The notes under the pieces: model-generated | Seen by the model: only the letters and a program-made list of their open reading frames with translations | Databases searched by the model: none | What the model was told of the DNA's origin: nothing | Made by a program: the position numbers and the translations under genes | Source: Pseudomonas sp. FeN3W | GTDB taxonomy: Bacteria > Pseudomonadota > Gammaproteobacteria > Pseudomonadales > Pseudomonadaceae | Direction: 5' to 3' | DNA: 64,000 nt | NCBI GenBank assembly: GCA_030263805.2 | Contig: CP136011.1 | Span: 434,001-498,000 of the forward strand | Shown here: positions 17,763 through 26,820 of the stretch, piece by piece | Layout of the letters: each line of letters starts with the position of its first letter | How positions within the stretch are numbered: position 1 is the first letter of the stretch

Positions 17763-18620
17763 TTGACGGAGCGCTGCACGGGTAAGCAACCAGTTGGATG
17801 ACGGAATGTTGCACAAGCATCTGGCCTGATGACAAGGGAGCGTTGCACAAGCAGATCGATCCATAGATTACGGAACGCTGCACGGGATAACGGCCTCGTG
17901 GATGGCGGAACGCTGCACGGCAGATGCCTTGGTGGATGGAGGAGCGCTGCACGACCAGATGGTTTGGTAGATGGCGGAACGCTGCACGGGCAGGTGGCAG
18001 GATAGATGGCGGAACGTTGCACGGCATATGGCTGGGTGAATAGCGGAGCGCTGCACGACCAGATGGTTTGGTAGATGGCGGAACGTTGCACGGGCAGGTG
18101 GCCTGATAGATGGCGGAACGTTGCACGGGCAGGTGGCCTGATAGATGGCGGAACGTTGCACGGCAGATGGTTGGGTGGATAGCGGAGCGCTGCACGGGCA
18201 GGTGGCTGGGTGGATGGCGGAACGTTGCACGGCAGATGGCTGGGTGGATAGAGGAGAGCTGCACGGCCAGGTGGCTGGGTGGATGGCGGAACGTTGCACG
18301 GCAGATGGCTGGGTGGATAGAGGAGAGCTGCACGGCCAGGTGGCTGGGTGGATAGAGGAGAGCTGCACGACCAGGTGACTGGGTGGATGGCGGAACGCTG
18401 CACGGAAAGGTGGCTTGATAGATGGCGGAACGCTGCACGGAAAGGTGGCTGGGTGGATAGAGGAGCGCTGCACGGGCAGGTGGTTGGGCGGATGGTAGAA
18501 CGCTGCACGAGCATCTAATATGGGGATGGCGGTGCATTGTGCGGGCGGATAGCTTCGTCAATGGCATAACGATGCACGATTGACTGATTTAGAGATGACG
18601 GAGCATTGCACGGCCAAGCA
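17763..18620 (+). repeat. Regular iteron array, 25 units of 34-36 bp
   Basis: Counting the G of GCAC, units fall at 17775, 17811, 17845, 17880, 17915, 17949, 17984, 18019, 18053, 18088, 18123, 18158, 18192, 18227, 18261, 18296, 18330, 18365, 18400, 18435, 18470, 18505, 18539, 18574 and 18608. The period is 34 or 35 in nearly every step. The conserved part is about 20 bases (GGATGGCGGAACGTTGCACG) and the rest (often GGCAGGTGGCTGGGT-like) is also repetitive in the middle. Open frames through the array encode the repeat itself and are not genes. It is probably a binding field for the replication initiator, acting as origin, handcuffing or incompatibility locus. Confidence 0.93.
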
Positions 18621-18728
18621 ATCTGATGAATTGGAGCTTGTAAGCATGCGTGCCTGGCATATTACCAAAAGGCACCGTAAAGCCCCGTCATTGATGGCGG
18701 GGATATAAGGTGCCAATCGCGTAGCGAT

Positions 18729-19145
18729 TCAGCTTTTTGGCAACGCCTGGCTTTCAATGTACTGTTTAATCTCCGCCAGCGGTGCCCCACCACAGGACGC
18801 GGCAAAATAGCTGGGTGACCACAGCCGACCCTGGTAGTAATGCCTGGCAATATCAGGCCGCTCGCTGCGCAAGACACGGCTGGAAGCGCCCTTAAGGCTA
18901 TTGACCAACGAGTAAACGGAAATCTTGGGCGGATAGGTCACCAGCAGGTGAACGTAATCCCTCTCGCCATTAAGTTCTTCCAGCGTTGCGCCAAAGTCCT
19001 CGCAGATCTTCGCGAACAGCTCACGCAGCCGTGTAATGGTAGCCTGATCAAATACATCCCGGCGGTATTTTGTGACGAAGACCAAATGCACATGAATGTT
19101 AAAAATGCAGTGCCTGCCTCGCCTGATGTCATTGACTTTATCCAT
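18729..19145 (-). CDS. tnpA: TnpA, Y1 HUH transposase (IS200/IS605)
   Basis: The 138-residue product fits the small Y1 transposases that cut and rejoin single-stranded ends. The catalytic tyrosine sits at Tyr129 in IKQYIESQ. The metal-binding HUH motif reads Tyr64-Val-His66 (codon TAC), where the family normally has His-Val-His, a one-base difference. This may lower or abolish activity. I chose the ATG at 19145; it is divergent from tnpB with 21 bases between the starts. Longer starts at 19159 and 19181 exist but add residues not typical of the family. Confidence 0.9.
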   Translation of the reverse strand: MDKVNDIRRGRHCIFNIHVHLVFVTKYRRDVFDQATITRLRELFAKICEDFGATLEELNGERDYVHLLVTYPPKISVYSLVNSLKGASSRVLRSERPDIARHYYQGRLWSPSYFAASCGGAPLAEIKQYIESQALPKS

Positions 19146-19166
19146 AGACCTAATCATAATAAGACG

Positions 19167-20411
19167 ATGAGAAGACTGCAAGCCTTTAAATTCGAACTTT
19201 GTCCGGACGGTGCCCAGCAGCGCTTAATGCGCCAGTTTGCCGGGGCTTCTCGATATGTGTTCAATCGCGGCTTGAGCCTGCAACAAGAGCACCACAAGAG
19301 CAATGGCAAGAAGCTCTCCTATGCGGACATGTGCAAGGCATTGACCGCGTGGAAAACAGATCCTGAGACACCATGGCTAAAAGAGCCTCACTCACAGGTG
19401 CTTCAGCAGTCGCTAAAAAACCTGGAAGCGGCTTATCAGAATTTCTTCGCGCAACGGGCTCAATTTCCTCAATTCAAAAAGAAGGGTTTTTCGGACAGCT
19501 TTCGCTACCCGCAGGGTGTAAAGCTCGATCAGGCAAAGGGTCGAGTTTTTTTGCCCAAGCTCGGTTGGATGAAGTATCGCGCCAGTCGCACTGTACTGGG
19601 CGAGATCAAAAACACCACGATCAGCCTGAAGGCCGGTCGCTGGCATGTTTCATTTCAGACTGAGCGGGAAGTGGACATCGTACGCCACCCGGCTGCTACA
19701 GCAGTTGGCATTGACCTGGGGGTTGTCCGCTTCGCGACCCTATGGGATGGCCAGCAGGAAAAGGTGATTGCGCCGCTGCACAGCTTTAAGCGCCATCAGG
19801 TTAGATTGGCTAGGGCGCAGCGCCAATTAAGTCATAAAGTTAAATTCAGCAGCAACTGGAAGCGAGCCAAGGCACGCGTCCAGAAGATCCACCACCAAAT
19901 CGCCAATGCGCGCAACGACTTCTTGCATAAAGCCTCACACAGCATCAGCCAAAGCCACGCGCTGTTGTGTCTGGAAGACTTGCAAGTGAGCAACATGAGT
20001 CGTTCCGCCAAGGGTACGCCAGAGTCTCCGGGCCGACAGGTTCGCGCCAAAGCTGGTTTGAACAGGTCTATTCTGGATCAAGGCTTTGGTGAGTTTCGTC
20101 GCCAGTTGGAGTACAAGTCGGCCTGGTGCGGGGGTGACGCGATAGCAGTATCGCCGCAAAACACCAGTCGCACCTGCCCCTGCTGCGGCTATGTCAGTGC
20201 TGAAAATCGGCTAAGCCAGGCGGTGTTTCTGTGTGTGGCCTGCGCCCACACCGAGAATGCCGACCTGGTCGCTGCCAAGAACATCCGTGAGCGCGGATTG
20301 AACTCGCTCAAAGGCCAGGGCTATGGCCGGATCGCCTGTGAAGTGAATGGTGCAGTAGGGCCATCAGCAGCAGGAACCCATCGAAGTGAGCACTTGGCAT
20401 CTGTCAAGTGA
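19167..20411 (+). CDS. tnpB: TnpB, RNA-guided nuclease of IS605 element
   Basis: The 414-residue product starts MRRLQAFKFEL at 19167, the family's usual beginning. The RuvC-like residues Asp183 (GIDLGV), Glu270 (LCLEDL) and Asp366 (NADLVAAKNI) are all present, as is the zinc finger Cys337, Cys340, Cys356 and Cys359. TnpB uses an omega RNA made from the element's right end to cut DNA at the donor site and keep the element in place. The gene looks intact. Its position inside the plasmid's iteron field means cutting here would target the origin region after excision. Confidence 0.92.
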   Translation: MRRLQAFKFELCPDGAQQRLMRQFAGASRYVFNRGLSLQQEHHKSNGKKLSYADMCKALTAWKTDPETPWLKEPHSQVLQQSLKNLEAAYQNFFAQRAQFPQFKKKGFSDSFRYPQGVKLDQAKGRVFLPKLGWMKYRASRTVLGEIKNTTISLKAGRWHVSFQTEREVDIVRHPAATAVGIDLGVVRFATLWDGQQEKVIAPLHSFKRHQVRLARAQRQLSHKVKFSSNWKRAKARVQKIHHQIANARNDFLHKASHSISQSHALLCLEDLQVSNMSRSAKGTPESPGRQVRAKAGLNRSILDQGFGEFRRQLEYKSAWCGGDAIAVSPQNTSRTCPCCGYVSAENRLSQAVFLCVACAHTENADLVAAKNIRERGLNSLKGQGYGRIACEVNGAVGPSAAGTHRSEHLASVK

Positions 20412-20453
20412 CACCGTAGGGAATCCTCGGCATTTATGCCGGGGAGGATGTCA
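20340..20453 (+). ncRNA. Candidate omega RNA region of tnpB
   Basis: The end of tnpB and the element's right end, including the hairpin at about 20426-20445, is where known TnpB guide RNAs derive their scaffold; the guide is read from the flank after 20453. This is by analogy with characterised IS200/IS605 elements. Boundaries are approximate. Confidence 0.4.
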
Positions 20454-20479
20454 AGGAGAATCACTCAGGCATATCAGAC

Positions 20480-20835
20480 GGATGACGGAACGTTGCACGA
20501 CAGCATCCATAAACAGCCACAAATGATGACGGAACATTGCACGGGGTGGCGGTAACCATAGGGATCAACGAGAGAGACCGTGTGCCTGATGCTGAGTCCA
20601 TCAGATTGGCTGAAACTGAACACACTCAATCGAGCAAGCACCTGGCATTTCTCCAGATATGATGGATTGCTGCACGATCTCATTATGAGGGGGAATGCTG
20701 CATGAGCAAACAAGAGGCATCGCTGATGTTCGCTGGCGATAGCTGTGAGGAGGCTGTTCGAATTTTAGGCAATCAAGCTGGTACTCGCTAGAAGTTCGGC
20801 CCTGGCCCGCATCGTGCAGCATTCCGTCATACGCA
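20480..20835. repeat. Right remnant of the iteron field
   Basis: Forward iterons lie near 20481-20500 and 20524-20545, weaker copies near 20660 and 20690, and a reverse copy (CGTGCAGCATTCCGTCAT) near 20813-20830. No gene is credible in 20454-20948. Confidence 0.8.
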
Positions 20836-20882
20836 GCATGATTTGCGATGGACTATACGTTATGATCTAATTGACAGATTGC

Positions 20883-20919
20883 CAGGAAATCGGGCTTGTG
20901 CCGTCGTGTCGGTTTCCTG
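20883..20919 (+). promoter_or_regulatory. Leader hairpin upstream of recJ
   Basis: Ten-base arms CAGGAAATCG and CGGTTTCCTG (one G-T pair) surround a 17-base loop, ending 29 bases before the recJ start. A TTGACA lies at about 20872 but without a good -10. It may be a leader structure or terminator-like element; the role is unknown. Confidence 0.4.
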
Positions 20920-20948
20920 AATAATGGATTTATACCTAGGAAATTGAC

Positions 20949-23039
20949 ATGCAGAAGCAAACCAAGCCAATCATTGAGCGAACACCTGCGAGCACGCACG
21001 AGGTACACCCTCATCCCGTGATCAACCGCGTTCTCCAGAACCGAGGCATTGCGTCAATGGCTGACATGGAGTACTCACTAAGTCAGCTCATCGAGCCATT
21101 TTCAATGGCGAACATGAAACAAGCATGCATCGTGCTTGAGGGTCATCTACGCAAGGGTTCGCGTTTCGTGATTATTGGCGATTTCGACTGTGATGGCGCA
21201 ACATCGACATCCATTGCTGTTGCGGGTCTTAAGATGATGGGGGCAAAGGATGTCCATTTTTTGATTCCTGACCGAGTAATTCATGGATATGGTCTAACGC
21301 CTCCGATTGTGAGTCTTGCAGCCGAGCTTGAGCCCGATATTATCGTGACGGTAGATAATGGGATTGCAAGCCTCGATGGCGCCGCTGCCGTCAACAAGCT
21401 TGAGCGACCTTGCGATCTGTTAATTACCGACCATCATCTTGCCAGTGACAAGGGGCTTCCAGAAGCGTGCGCCATCGTAAACCCCAATCAGCCAGGCTGC
21501 CCTTTCCCGAGCAAGAACCTAGCGGGCTGTGGCGTGATGTTCTATGTGATCATGGCGCTCCGAGCCCACCTCAGGGAAACCGACTATTTCGATGTCATGG
21601 GCATCAAGCAGCCCAACATTGGTACGTTGCTTGATCTGGTAGCGCTCGGTACGGTCGCCGATGTCGTTCCGTTGGACAAGAACAATAGAATCCTTGTTGA
21701 GGCCGGACTCAATCGCATTCGAATGGGTCATGCTAGGCCTGGAATCAAGGCCATCCTGGAGGTCGCAAAACGCGACCCATCCAAGGTCACTTCCAGCGAC
21801 ATGGGGTTTAGCCTTGGGCCTCGCATCAATGCGGCTGGGCGCCTTGAGGACATGACACTTGGCATCCAGTGCTTATTGACTGAGGATGTTCTGTTCGCCG
21901 AGACCATGGCTAAGCGACTTGACGATCTCAACCAGCAGCGCCGAGATATTGAGGCGGGGCATGTATTTGATGCGGTCATCGACATTGAGTCCAACAGCCT
22001 CAATCAAAAGAAGGGTGTTGTTCTTTTTGATCCATCGTGGCACCCCGGCGTCGTTGGGATCGTTGCCGCACGCGTCAAGGAGCGCCTGAATAGACCCATC
22101 ATCTGCATGACCGATTCCGGTGGCGCGAAAGAAAAGCGCCAGGAGCTTCAGCATTTGATAAACACAAATGCCCATGATGATCTGATACAGGCATGCGAAG
22201 CTGAGCTTCAGGAAAAAGAGGTCAAAGGAAGTGCGCGCTCTATCGAAGGCATTCACCTTAAGCATGTGCTCGACCACATCAGCAAGCTGCATCCTGACAT
22301 CCTGACCAAATTTGGTGGTCATGCGATGGCTGCCGGGCTTTCGCTGAAATACAAGAACCTTGAGCGTTTCGTGGAGCTGTTCAACCACGAGGTGGAAAAA
22401 GAGATCACCGAAGCACAGATGCTTGGCACCATCGTGGTGGATATCATGAATCTCGACCCCAGAAACATCTCGATTGATCTGGCCAAAGAATTAAGAAAGC
22501 TTGGCCCCTGGGGGCAGCACTTTCCAGAGCCAAATTTTCACGCACGGTTCCATAGCGTGAAAGAGCCGAGGATTATGAAAGAAAAGCACGCCAAATTCTT
22601 TGTCACCATGGAAGGCGCGCCTGATCAGGTATTTGAAGCGGTGGCCTTTAACGTAATCAATGATGGTGTCCTGCCTGTAGGCGACTTTTTTGAGGGCGCC
22701 TTTACTCTTGACATCAATGAATACCGTGGCCGAGAGACGTTGCAATTAATGCTTCGAGATGTTCAGACTCCTCTGGATATGCTTGAGCTTAAAGCAGATA
22801 AACAAACGGCCCAACCAGAAAAGACCCCAGAGCCAGGGACAATCGAAGCTGCACAATTGCTTACTGTTACCGATAAGGTGAGCGAAGTAGCGCCTGCGCG
22901 AGTTGATGGTTTATCCAAACTCAAGCATGACAACCCAGTTTCAAAGGTTCGTGACGATTTACAGAGCGCTCTAGCTGCAATTCGTGAAGCAGGTCGCCGC
23001 CATAAGGCTGCGACTAATGATGATCCTTCTCCATTTTGA
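20949..23039 (+). CDS. recJ: RecJ-like single-strand exonuclease (DHH family)
   Basis: RecJ degrades single-stranded DNA 5'-3' in recombination and repair. The 696-residue product has motif I DFDCDG (78-83), VDNG (135-138), the DHH motif TDHH (160-163), NPNQPGCPF with the conserved Cys/Pro turn, the DHHA1 glycine motif KFGGHAMAAGL and an OB-like C-terminal domain. The last about 100 residues are a low-complexity extension beyond the usual RecJ (about 577 in E. coli). AGGA lies 7 bases before ATG. It heads a three-gene run with spacings of 9 and 14 bases. Confidence 0.95.
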   Translation: MQKQTKPIIERTPASTHEVHPHPVINRVLQNRGIASMADMEYSLSQLIEPFSMANMKQACIVLEGHLRKGSRFVIIGDFDCDGATSTSIAVAGLKMMGAKDVHFLIPDRVIHGYGLTPPIVSLAAELEPDIIVTVDNGIASLDGAAAVNKLERPCDLLITDHHLASDKGLPEACAIVNPNQPGCPFPSKNLAGCGVMFYVIMALRAHLRETDYFDVMGIKQPNIGTLLDLVALGTVADVVPLDKNNRILVEAGLNRIRMGHARPGIKAILEVAKRDPSKVTSSDMGFSLGPRINAAGRLEDMTLGIQCLLTEDVLFAETMAKRLDDLNQQRRDIEAGHVFDAVIDIESNSLNQKKGVVLFDPSWHPGVVGIVAARVKERLNRPIICMTDSGGAKEKRQELQHLINTNAHDDLIQACEAELQEKEVKGSARSIEGIHLKHVLDHISKLHPDILTKFGGHAMAAGLSLKYKNLERFVELFNHEVEKEITEAQMLGTIVVDIMNLDPRNISIDLAKELRKLGPWGQHFPEPNFHARFHSVKEPRIMKEKHAKFFVTMEGAPDQVFEAVAFNVINDGVLPVGDFFEGAFTLDINEYRGRETLQLMLRDVQTPLDMLELKADKQTAQPEKTPEPGTIEAAQLLTVTDKVSEVAPARVDGLSKLKHDNPVSKVRDDLQSALAAIREAGRRHKAATNDDPSPF

Positions 23040-23048
23040 GATAACGCC

Positions 23049-23831
23049 ATGAGTCTAATTATTACACTGACAGGCATGAGCACGAGTGGTAAAAGCACAC
23101 TAGCGAAAGCCATGTCATCCAGAGAAGGCTTTAAAGAGGCGGTCAGTGTCACTACCCGGCCAATGAGACCAGGCGAGATTCATGGTGTTGATTATTACTT
23201 TGTAAATGACGATGAGTTCAACAAGTACGTCGCTGAGGGTGTGCTGCTTGAGCACGTGCGCAGTCATCATGCAGCGTATGGGGTGCCGGCGTTTGAGGTT
23301 GAAAATATTTTGGCGGAAGGTAAGTCGCCCGTCATTGTATTAGAGCCCATAGGGGTTCAGGCAATGTACCAGGTTGCCAAAGACAAGGGTTATAACTTCA
23401 TGTCCGGCTTCGTGTGTACCGACATGCTAACAATATTCCACAGATTCTTTAATCGAATTGATAAACAACTATCACTCAATAAACCTGTTGATTACCTCGG
23501 CGAAGCCAAACGCCTTCATACAATCCTGACTATTGAGCGATCATGGTCGTGGGCCTGGCCTTGGGACAAGCTAATGACAGACCTGCATCAAGGCGACAAT
23601 TTGATAAAGCAAGTCAATGAGCTCGAATCACTTCATTATGGAGAGCGACAAATCCAGAGTAAGGCAAATTGTCGTCTAAATAATGAAGTCACCATCCCTG
23701 AGTGCATGGATCCGCATCAGTTATCGATTCACATCGCAGATGTCGCACAAGGTAATTCGTCGCTTAACTCATTCTTAAGAAAAATGACGCAACGCAGCAA
23801 CAAGGCAGAAACTTGCTTTGAACTAAAATAA
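23049..23831 (+). CDS. Guanylate-kinase-like P-loop protein
   Basis: The N-terminal 190 residues follow guanylate kinase: the P-loop GMSTSGKST at 9-17, then the GMP-binding signature SVTTRPMRPGEIHGVDYYFV (38-57) and the Glu/Tyr contacts after it (LLEH, YGVP). The usual glycine-rich P-loop is serine/threonine-rich here. The C-terminal about 70 residues are extra and not conserved to my knowledge. It may phosphorylate GMP/dGMP for nucleotide supply, in line with the plasmid's own NrdA, or act on another substrate. Confidence 0.82.
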   Translation: MSLIITLTGMSTSGKSTLAKAMSSREGFKEAVSVTTRPMRPGEIHGVDYYFVNDDEFNKYVAEGVLLEHVRSHHAAYGVPAFEVENILAEGKSPVIVLEPIGVQAMYQVAKDKGYNFMSGFVCTDMLTIFHRFFNRIDKQLSLNKPVDYLGEAKRLHTILTIERSWSWAWPWDKLMTDLHQGDNLIKQVNELESLHYGERQIQSKANCRLNNEVTIPECMDPHQLSIHIADVAQGNSSLNSFLRKMTQRSNKAETCFELK

Positions 23832-23845
23832 TAAGAGCCTTAAAT

Positions 23846-24604
23846 ATGAACACTCCATATCAAAAAGCTATTGCCTTAGCCAGTGGACACCAGGAGCAAA
23901 ACCTTGGTGATATTAATCTTGCGTTAAGCGAGGCTATGGAGCATGTTGCTGGCCATGCCACGGGAAGTTCCATAAAAAACATTAACATGCTGTTGATTGG
24001 TGGTGCCTCACTCCATGCGACTGGATTCAGAAAAAATTTCTCTGATGTGGATTTACTGATTGAAACTATTGAGTTGTCTACGCGAATGGAGCAAAAAATG
24101 CTCGTGTGCAAGTCGAGCAAAATGAATGTCGAACTTTTCTATGACAATAAAATTGGATCACTGGTCGACCCAGAGATGTTTAATCGGGCAATACCGATTC
24201 AAAATAAAGAAATTGGAGGCGTGTCTGTAAGCGTTGGGCTTTACCCTCCAGAATTTTTCCTGTTGGTAAAAATGGAGGTTGGTCGGGAGAAGTGCCAAAA
24301 TGACATTCAGGCCATGTTGCAGGGCATTCCGTTGCCGTCTTTGCTAAAAGCCTTCAATTCTATCGCTTTGCACAATGAGAAATGGCTCATGAATGACATG
24401 GCCGACATGCTCGTAACTGATTTGATTATGCTCTATCTGCCGGGGAAGCTGCATGGTGAGTCACTATCTACGCTTAGGCAATTTTGCATGGATCTCGATA
24501 TAGAGCCTGATAAAAAGAAAGAGCTTGTTATGATGTGCAGGCATTTGGAGCATAGTCAGAAAAAGCCAACTCCAAAAGCCAGTCACGAAGGACTACAGCC
24601 CTAG
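23846..24604 (+). CDS. Nucleotidyltransferase-fold protein
   Basis: The 252-residue product has the pol-beta-type nucleotidyltransferase signature GGASLHATG (52-60), followed by SDVDLL with Asp67 and Asp69. This resembles DUF6036/AbiEii-like families and some antitoxin-toxin MNT proteins. There is no obvious partner toxin or HEPN gene. It is the last gene of the recJ operon, and its stop abuts that of the convergent ankyrin gene with no gap. The substrate is unknown. Confidence 0.65.
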   Translation: MNTPYQKAIALASGHQEQNLGDINLALSEAMEHVAGHATGSSIKNINMLLIGGASLHATGFRKNFSDVDLLIETIELSTRMEQKMLVCKSSKMNVELFYDNKIGSLVDPEMFNRAIPIQNKEIGGVSVSVGLYPPEFFLLVKMEVGREKCQNDIQAMLQGIPLPSLLKAFNSIALHNEKWLMNDMADMLVTDLIMLYLPGKLHGESLSTLRQFCMDLDIEPDKKKELVMMCRHLEHSQKKPTPKASHEGLQP

Positions 24605-26800
24605 TTAGGGCGTAGTCGTCTCGGTATTTTCGCGAACCTTCAGCCGCGCTTCAGCCTGTATCTTGCTAAACTCCTGCCTGCTGAGTTTTGCAATATCCAA
24701 CACCTGTTTGTCATCCATCTGGCCAATCATCTCAACTGCTGTCCTTGGTGAATGATTCTTCTGCTGAAGAACGCGCTTAAAGGCGCCGCAGGCAGCCTGA
24801 ATCTTTATGCAATAATCTTTCACGGCACTGCATAGCTTGTATACACGCCCAATAAGATGTTTGTCATGTCCCTTCGCTTTTTTGAATGAAGAAGTCATTG
24901 GCATTAGCAGCTTATTATCAATCATTCTGGCAAAATGCTTGGCAGCCAGCCCTATGTTTTTGACCTGGGAAAAATCGGAGCCGCCATTTGTTGATGAGAT
25001 AAGTGCTGCCACAAAAGCAGTCAATCCTATTGCTGGAAGATGATAGTCGCTTGGCAATAGGGCCATGATTTGGTTTAGCTTTGGGTGATCCGCTTTCTCA
25101 ATAGCATGCATCATCCCATATCCAAGCGCACTCGTTGAGAAGATGATATTCTTTAGCTCATGATATCCCTGCTTGATGTCCTTTTTGTTTGTCTCCATCG
25201 TGCTCTTGGTGTGTTCCTCCGCCCAAAGAGGTGCATTACCAACAAGTGGGTGCAGCTTGTTAATGATTCCAGAGCAAGCCATTACTGCGTAGGGTGAGGA
25301 GTCGACGTATTTTTTGGTAATGACCTGGTCGCCCGAAAAACACCAGTTTGCAATCTGGCTGACGTTAATCATGTAAAAAAAGTCATTCGATGTAGTAAAT
25401 TTTCCGTTGTTAAGCACTATGTCAAGAGGTGTCTGCCCACTCAAATCCGCTTCTTCCAATGAAGCGCCACCATCTAGAAGTGCATAAAATATCTTAGATG
25501 AAACACCTGGTTTGTTATCAAAATGATGAGCAACATAGTGCATAGCCGTCATGCCGTGATCATTTTTCTGATTGATTGCGCAGCCATTGTTGATCAAAAG
25601 ATCCACGGCCTTATCATCATTTGCCTTGACCGCGTAAATTAACGCGGTGTGATTGTCTTTTTGCGAAGAACTGGCGTCCATGCCTTTTTTGCAGTGCTCA
25701 AGGTAGGCATAAAGTGATTCCCAGCAACCGAGCCTGGCAGCAAGCAGCGGAATGCTCAGGTTTTCGCCGATTCTCTCTTCAGTCATGGCATCTATGGATT
25801 GAACGACCTTTTCCTCATCAATCTTGAAAAGCTCATGAACCACATGATGGTTGTTGTGATAAACGGCAGAGCTTAATGCTGAGACGCCCTTGCCGCTGAT
25901 CCATGAAATGTCTGCCCCCAGATGAACCATTTCATTCAGCACATGCGTATTGCCGAGTTTGCAAACATCCATTAAGGCTGTTCTGTCTTGTGCGTCTGGT
26001 GTGTTGATATCCATCCGCGCACTTAGCCACTTGAATGCGTCAACAAGATTGGCTTCAGTGTTGTTGCCCATTCGCCCACTCAACCGGTAGGCAACAATAT
26101 GTGCAGCGTTTTTGCCAAAGCTGTTGCTGTGAGAGATAAGGCGCATATAGGTAAGCGCTTCTTCGCTTAGCAGACTTCTAGAATTCAGAAGCCCATTAGA
26201 AAAAGCATCCAGTACATCGATTCTAATCACATCGGTTAGGCGCAGGTAGTTGATAAGCGCGGTGTTATCCCGGCTATCAATGCGGTAAGGATCAACCAGC
26301 GAAGCCCCTTGCCGCTTCTTGGTCAGTTCGTGAATCATGCCAAGATTTCCACTGATCATGGCCTCAAGCAAAAGGGTAACCCCATTTTCATCACGCATCA
26401 CTGAGGCAATGCGAGGATCTTCGATGGCTGCATCGAGCGCACCCTGATCATTACCCTCTGCCAAAGCCATTTTGGCAAGAGACCCCTTTTTGAAAGCTGA
26501 CATCGAGCGCTTCGCTACCGCCAAGCCGAAGATTCTTGTTCCAAGCGCCATTTGTTCGCCTGTTGCATTCTTGGCAATCAAGCTTATTGGCGACCCCCCA
26601 ATGGATGGAACATATGAGTCCAACGTATCGACCATAAGATCCAGGCTTGGTAACACTTTTTCGGATGAGAAATTCTCTGAAAAAAAATGTTGCCAGGCCG
26701 ATTCGGCGGGCAGCGCATGCGCAACGGCAGATGATTCATCATTCGCAATCACCTGCGGTGTTGTGACTATAGTGCTAGGCGTATTAGCGGTCATATTCAT
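24605..26800 (-). CDS. Ankyrin-repeat protein
   Basis: The 731-residue product has several ankyrin repeats: at about 130-200, 265-330 and 395-470, with clear units such as DNHTALIYAVKANDDKAVDLLINNG and a final SGQTPLDIVLNNG. Ankyrin repeats bind proteins. The C-terminal 220 residues are helical and basic and lack a known domain. No signal peptide is present, but a hydrophobic segment near 595-610 (PAIGLTAFVAALIS) could touch membrane. The ribosome site is weak. The partner is unknown; effector or host-interaction roles would be guesses. Confidence 0.85.
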   Translation of the reverse strand: MNMTANTPSTIVTTPQVIANDESSAVAHALPAESAWQHFFSENFSSEKVLPSLDLMVDTLDSYVPSIGGSPISLIAKNATGEQMALGTRIFGLAVAKRSMSAFKKGSLAKMALAEGNDQGALDAAIEDPRIASVMRDENGVTLLLEAMISGNLGMIHELTKKRQGASLVDPYRIDSRDNTALINYLRLTDVIRIDVLDAFSNGLLNSRSLLSEEALTYMRLISHSNSFGKNAAHIVAYRLSGRMGNNTEANLVDAFKWLSARMDINTPDAQDRTALMDVCKLGNTHVLNEMVHLGADISWISGKGVSALSSAVYHNNHHVVHELFKIDEEKVVQSIDAMTEERIGENLSIPLLAARLGCWESLYAYLEHCKKGMDASSSQKDNHTALIYAVKANDDKAVDLLINNGCAINQKNDHGMTAMHYVAHHFDNKPGVSSKIFYALLDGGASLEEADLSGQTPLDIVLNNGKFTTSNDFFYMINVSQIANWCFSGDQVITKKYVDSSPYAVMACSGIINKLHPLVGNAPLWAEEHTKSTMETNKKDIKQGYHELKNIIFSTSALGYGMMHAIEKADHPKLNQIMALLPSDYHLPAIGLTAFVAALISSTNGGSDFSQVKNIGLAAKHFARMIDNKLLMPMTSSFKKAKGHDKHLIGRVYKLCSAVKDYCIKIQAACGAFKRVLQQKNHSPRTAVEMIGQMDDKQVLDIAKLSRQEFSKIQAEARLKVRENTETTTP

Positions 26801-26820
26801 TGTTTTTATATAGCTTTCAA

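Larger units (their letters stand above)
18666..20453 (+). mobile_element. IS200/IS605-family element with tnpA and tnpB
   Basis: A 1788-bp element with divergent tnpA and tnpB is inserted in the iteron field after TTAC (18662-18665). The left end begins CAAAAGG and holds a GCCCCGTC/GGCGGGG hairpin. The right end holds a CTCGGCATTTATGCCGGGG hairpin and ends GAGGATGTCA. The same end features occur in the element at 46322-47500. As is usual for this family there are no inverted repeats or target duplications. Iterons continue on both sides (18608 and 20495). Confidence 0.88.

Noticed and set aside
17642..18514. Long open frames in several frames through the iteron field
   Set aside because: They encode the repeat itself in all frames, with no ribosome sites and no conserved domain.
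17763..18620. CRISPR-like repeat array
   Set aside because: Repeats are separated by only about 14-15 bases, the intervening bases are also repetitive, and no cas genes are present. The array has a clear iteron context next to a rep gene.
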